Notes under the pieces: model-generated | What the model was told of the DNA's origin: nothing | What the model saw: the letters and a program-made list of their open reading frames with translations, nothing else | Database searches by the model: none | Translations under genes and position numbers: made by a program | NCBI GenBank assembly: GCA_964640945.1 | Contig: CAZXIV010000019.1 | Location: 1-24,958, forward strand | Origin: JAGOUB01 sp964640945 | GTDB lineage: Bacteria; Patescibacteriota; Gracilibacteria; Peribacterales; Peribacteraceae | Length of the DNA: 24,958 bases | Reading direction: 5' to 3' | Part shown: positions 22,425-24,958 of the stretch, piece after piece | Layout: each line of letters opens with the position of its first letter | How positions within the stretch are numbered: position 1 is the first letter of the stretch

Positions 22425-22453
22425 AATTTTCCTCTGAAAGAGCGCTTTGTCAA
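22425..22453 (-). promoter_or_regulatory. Candidate promoter of the DHH-like gene
   Basis: On minus, TTGACA (22453-22448), 17 nt, AAAATT (22430-22425, weak match), then 8 nt to the ATG at 22416. The distance fits the short-leader pattern of other genes here. Confidence 0.4.
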
Positions 22454-22528
22454 TACTTCAGCCCAGGCGGGGAGATTTATCCAATAGCTGGCTGGGCATG
22501 ATCAGAATGACAAAAATACCAAACTTTC

Positions 22529-23599
22529 TCAGGCAATTTCTGCCGCTTTCCGCTCACTATCAGCTTTTTGTAAAGACTCCAAAAGAGCCCCGATATTTCC
22601 CTCCATCAGGCCCGGCAAATTGTGAAAACTCTCGCTTAGGCGATGGTCCGTGACGCGGTCTTGAGGAACGTTATACGTGCGGATCTTCTCACTGCGGTCG
22701 CCGCTGCCGATCTGGCTTGAGCGCAACTGCCCGAGCTTTTGGGCCTCGGCTTCTTTTTTAGCGACGTAGAGGCGGCTCCGGAGCATGCGCATGGCCACCT
22801 CGCGGTTCTTTAATTGACTACGTTCGGTTTGGCAGGCCACCACCACGCCGGAGGGCAAGTGTGTGAGGCGCACGGCCGACTCGGTCTTGTTGACGTGCTG
22901 GCCACCCGCGCCACCGCTGCGGTAGGTATCGATGCGCAGGTCCTCGGGGCGGATGATGATCTCCACGTCGTCCTCCACTTCGGGGAGAATGGCAACAGTG
23001 GCCGTAGAGGTATGGATGCGGCCCTTATTCTCGGTGGCGGGGATGCGCTGGATGCGGTGCACGCCCGACTCGAACTTAAGGCGGCCGTAGATGCCGTCGC
23101 CGGCGATGCGGATCGTTGCCTCCTTCACGCCGCCAGCCTCGGCCGGCGAGACATCGGCCAGCTCGGCTTTCCAACCCTGGGCCTCGGCGTAGCGGAGATA
23201 CATGCGGATGAGCTCAGAGGCGAACAGCGCGGCTTCCTCGCCGCCGGTGCCAGCGCGCACCTCGATGATGACATCTTTGTCGTCGTCGGGGTCGCGGGGG
23301 AGCAACGCGGTGCGAATTTCTTCTTCGAGCGCGGGTAAGCCGGCGCGGGCAGCCGCCGCCTCTTCGGCGGCAATCGCCTTCAACTCGGGATCGTCGAGAG
23401 CGGCCTCGACCTCAAGGGCACGGACCGCGGCGTCGTAACGCGCGAGGAGAGACTCTTCCGGCTCGAGGGCGGCGATACGCTTACCCAGCCGCTTGAGCGC
23501 GACAGGGTCACCGTGCACGGCTGGGTCCTGCAACTCGCCGCGAAGCTTTTGGAGCTCCACGACGTGGGTGCGCAGGCGGTCAATCAGAACGACGTCCAT
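22529..23599 (-). CDS. prfA: Peptide chain release factor 1
   Basis: The 356-aa class I release factor terminates translation at UAA and UAG. The RF1-specific anticodon-like tripeptide PAT (residues 187-189, in VHRIQRIPATENKGR) and the catalytic GGQ (232-234, in SGGAGGQHVNKTES) are both present. Length is typical. The N-terminal helical domain is slightly Ala-rich. The ATG at 23599 has no Shine-Dalgarno and lies 3 bp after the stop of the DUF5671-like gene, so the two are probably co-transcribed and translationally coupled. UGA must be read by RF2, not seen in this window, since several genes here end in TGA. Confidence 0.96.
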   Translation of the reverse strand: MDVVLIDRLRTHVVELQKLRGELQDPAVHGDPVALKRLGKRIAALEPEESLLARYDAAVRALEVEAALDDPELKAIAAEEAAAARAGLPALEEEIRTALLPRDPDDDKDVIIEVRAGTGGEEAALFASELIRMYLRYAEAQGWKAELADVSPAEAGGVKEATIRIAGDGIYGRLKFESGVHRIQRIPATENKGRIHTSTATVAILPEVEDDVEIIIRPEDLRIDTYRSGGAGGQHVNKTESAVRLTHLPSGVVVACQTERSQLKNREVAMRMLRSRLYVAKKEAEAQKLGQLRSSQIGSGDRSEKIRTYNVPQDRVTDHRLSESFHNLPGLMEGNIGALLESLQKADSERKAAEIA

Positions 23600-23602
23600 G
23601 AC

Positions 23603-24718
23603 TTAGATTGCGACGGGCTTGAGCGGGGCCGGGAAATTGAGCGCGAGCAGGTCGATGGTGTAGCAGTAGCGTCCCGCGGGGTGGTCCCACGAGATGTCGT
23701 AATCGCGGCTACGAGCCTCGGCGAAGACGGCGCAAAGCTCGACGGTGTCGCTGTCTTTTACCGTGTAGCCGTAGGGCGCGGAGGTTTCAGGATCGATGAT
23801 GCGCAAGCGCTGGTAGACGGCAGCGTCGGCCACCGCTTGGAGCGTGGTGGGAATGGGCTTTAACAACGTGGGAGACGTGATGTTGTCGCGCTGCGGTCCG
23901 CGCACCTGCATGGAGAGTTCGTTGACGATGGCCTGCAGATCGGAGACGCGCTGGTCGTCGAGACGGATCTCCCGCTGCGTGGCCGGGTTGCCGACGAGCG
24001 CGAAGGCCCAAATGAGGCCAAGGGCCACCATCAGCCAGGCCTTGTATTCCAGCCAGCGACCGAGACGGATGCCGAAGATGAGCTGGTCGTTGCCGCCGGG
24101 GCGGAGACTCATGAGGTAATAGACGAAAGTGGTGCCAGCGAGGGCAAGCACCACGAGCACCTTGAGGATGAAGCGGATGGTGATTTCGCCTTCAAGCAGA
24201 TACCAGACGAGGGTGACGGCATCGCCGATGAGGACGAGCGCGGTGGCGAAGAGCGTCAAATAGGTAAGCCAGCGGCGCAGCCCGCTCGCGCTTTTTTCGG
24301 GGTGCTGGCGGATATCGCGGACGATGAGGCGCGACAGCCAGATGAAGACCGGGAAGGTGACGATGACCATCGCCATCTGCCAACGGAGTCCCGACCAGTC
24401 CATCTCGGCAACAGAGCGGCCGTCGAAGGCCACATCGGGGAAGAGCCAGTTGAGGCAGGTGAAATACAGGAAGATGAGGCTGCCGAGGCCGATGTAGAGG
24501 CAGGCAAAGCTCAGTAGGTACAAAAACGCCTCGCGCGCGCCGCCCACATCGGGGGCGGGCGGAATCGGAAGATCGAGGGTTTGGGAAACGAGCGCCTTCT
24601 CAACGTCGCGTTCCTTCCAGCCGGAAGCAACCAGTAGCGATTTGATGCTCTGGAAATCCATGCCCTTCTGGCGGGCGTGGGCAATAAAAGAGGAGAGTTG
24701 GGGGTCCATGGGGGTCAT
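23603..24718 (-). CDS. DUF5671-like membrane protein, 371 aa
   Basis: The N-terminus (about residues 9-45) is a small helical bundle with QKGMDFQSIKSLLVASGWKE, like the UBA/SHOCT-style segment often fused to this family. Residues 62-245 hold five or so membrane helices, beginning AREAFLYLLSFACLYIGLG, the characteristic start of DUF5671. A charged RDIRQHPEK loop follows the second or third helix. The C-terminal 120 residues are soluble: a helix, then a small domain with three Cys and an AVYQRLRIIDPET stretch. Function is unknown. I know DUF5671 proteins mostly from CPR genomes. It lies directly upstream of prfA. TATAAA on minus (24742-24737) is 18 nt before the ATG, with no clear -35. Confidence 0.78.
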   Translation of the reverse strand: MTPMDPQLSSFIAHARQKGMDFQSIKSLLVASGWKERDVEKALVSQTLDLPIPPAPDVGGAREAFLYLLSFACLYIGLGSLIFLYFTCLNWLFPDVAFDGRSVAEMDWSGLRWQMAMVIVTFPVFIWLSRLIVRDIRQHPEKSASGLRRWLTYLTLFATALVLIGDAVTLVWYLLEGEITIRFILKVLVVLALAGTTFVYYLMSLRPGGNDQLIFGIRLGRWLEYKAWLMVALGLIWAFALVGNPATQREIRLDDQRVSDLQAIVNELSMQVRGPQRDNITSPTLLKPIPTTLQAVADAAVYQRLRIIDPETSAPYGYTVKDSDTVELCAVFAEARSRDYDISWDHPAGRYCYTIDLLALNFPAPLKPVAI

Positions 24719-24809
24719 AGTAGCACTGATGACTCTTTTATAGGGTGGTTCTTACAGTCGTGGTGGTGCCAATTTTGTCTAGTTTCCCATTTTCTTCATT
24801 TTCTTAAGC

Positions 24810-24883
24810 AGGTGCCAACCAACGGTTTTCCACTTTTTGTCAGCGCGACAAAAAGTGGAGTAAAAAACGCTGCGCGCCGGGCC
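24810..24883 (-). repeat. Dispersed structured repeat, copy B
   Basis: Read on minus, it has GGCGCGCAGCG, a T-run, TCCACTTTTTGTC, loop GCGCT, GACAAAAAGTGGA, then CGTTGGTTGGCACC. The 13-bp stem is 24829-24841 with 24847-24859. It is the second copy of the element at 13950-14017, upstream of the DUF5671-like gene and in the same orientation as that gene, about 92 nt from its start. Confidence 0.75.
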
Positions 24884-24958
24884 CCTCTCCATGGTTCTGC
24901 CGTACGGTGCTCAAGTAGCAACCAGGTGCTCTATTAAGGGTAGTGCCCCTTCACCCCC

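Overview
The window looks like a bacterial chromosome segment, probably from a Candidate Phyla Radiation (Patescibacteria) lineage of the Peribacteria/Peregrinibacteria kind. That placement is an inference. It rests on a DUF5671-like membrane protein next to prfA, a cluster of serine-rich secreted proteins, an SLH protein, many short orphan genes, and many genes whose -10 box lies so close to the start codon that the mRNA should be leaderless. UAA, UAG and UGA all end apparently intact genes, so I see no recoding. Most of the window is GC-rich. The genes at 1334-2872 and 12818-13429 are clearly AT-richer.

Layout. (1) 1-5270 is an accessory region. It holds two orphan genes (176-637 and 1334-2872), a probably 5'-truncated orphan (3062-3397), a decayed large serine recombinase (3543-4059) that abuts the 3' end of tRNA-Pro(CGG) (4060-4135), and a 97-bp tandem repeat in which the 100-N scaffold gap sits. 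About 0.85 kb without a clear gene follows. (2) 5273-8635 carries an O-antigen ligase/polymerase-like membrane protein, an AlkD-like DNA glycosylase and an SRPBCC/AHSA1-like protein. (3) 8751-10617 has tRNA-Leu(CAG), an SLH-domain exported protein and a serine-rich lipoprotein with internal repeats. (4) 10744-12785 is groES-groEL behind a promoter that overlaps a CIRCE-like HrcA operator, ending in a strong terminator. (5) 12818-18141 is mostly unknown genes in alternating orientation, plus a short GGQ-containing release-factor-like rescue protein. (6) 18593-24718 is housekeeping: a family 2 glycosyltransferase, dTMP kinase, folD, a DHH-like protein, prfA and a DUF5671-like membrane protein.

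How the genes work together. The ligase and glycosyltransferase suggest surface glycan assembly. The SLH protein, the lipoprotein and the small Cys-rich exported protein suggest an elaborated cell surface. tmk and folD are 1 bp apart and both serve thymidylate/one-carbon metabolism. The DUF5671-like gene and prfA are 3 bp apart on the minus strand.

No complete undescribed system (defence, CRISPR or secretion) could be demonstrated. The most unusual signals are the 97-bp tandem repeat at the tRNA-Pro gap, a structured dispersed repeat present twice with compensated stem changes, the recombinase remnant at a tRNA, and the widespread leaderless promoter architecture.
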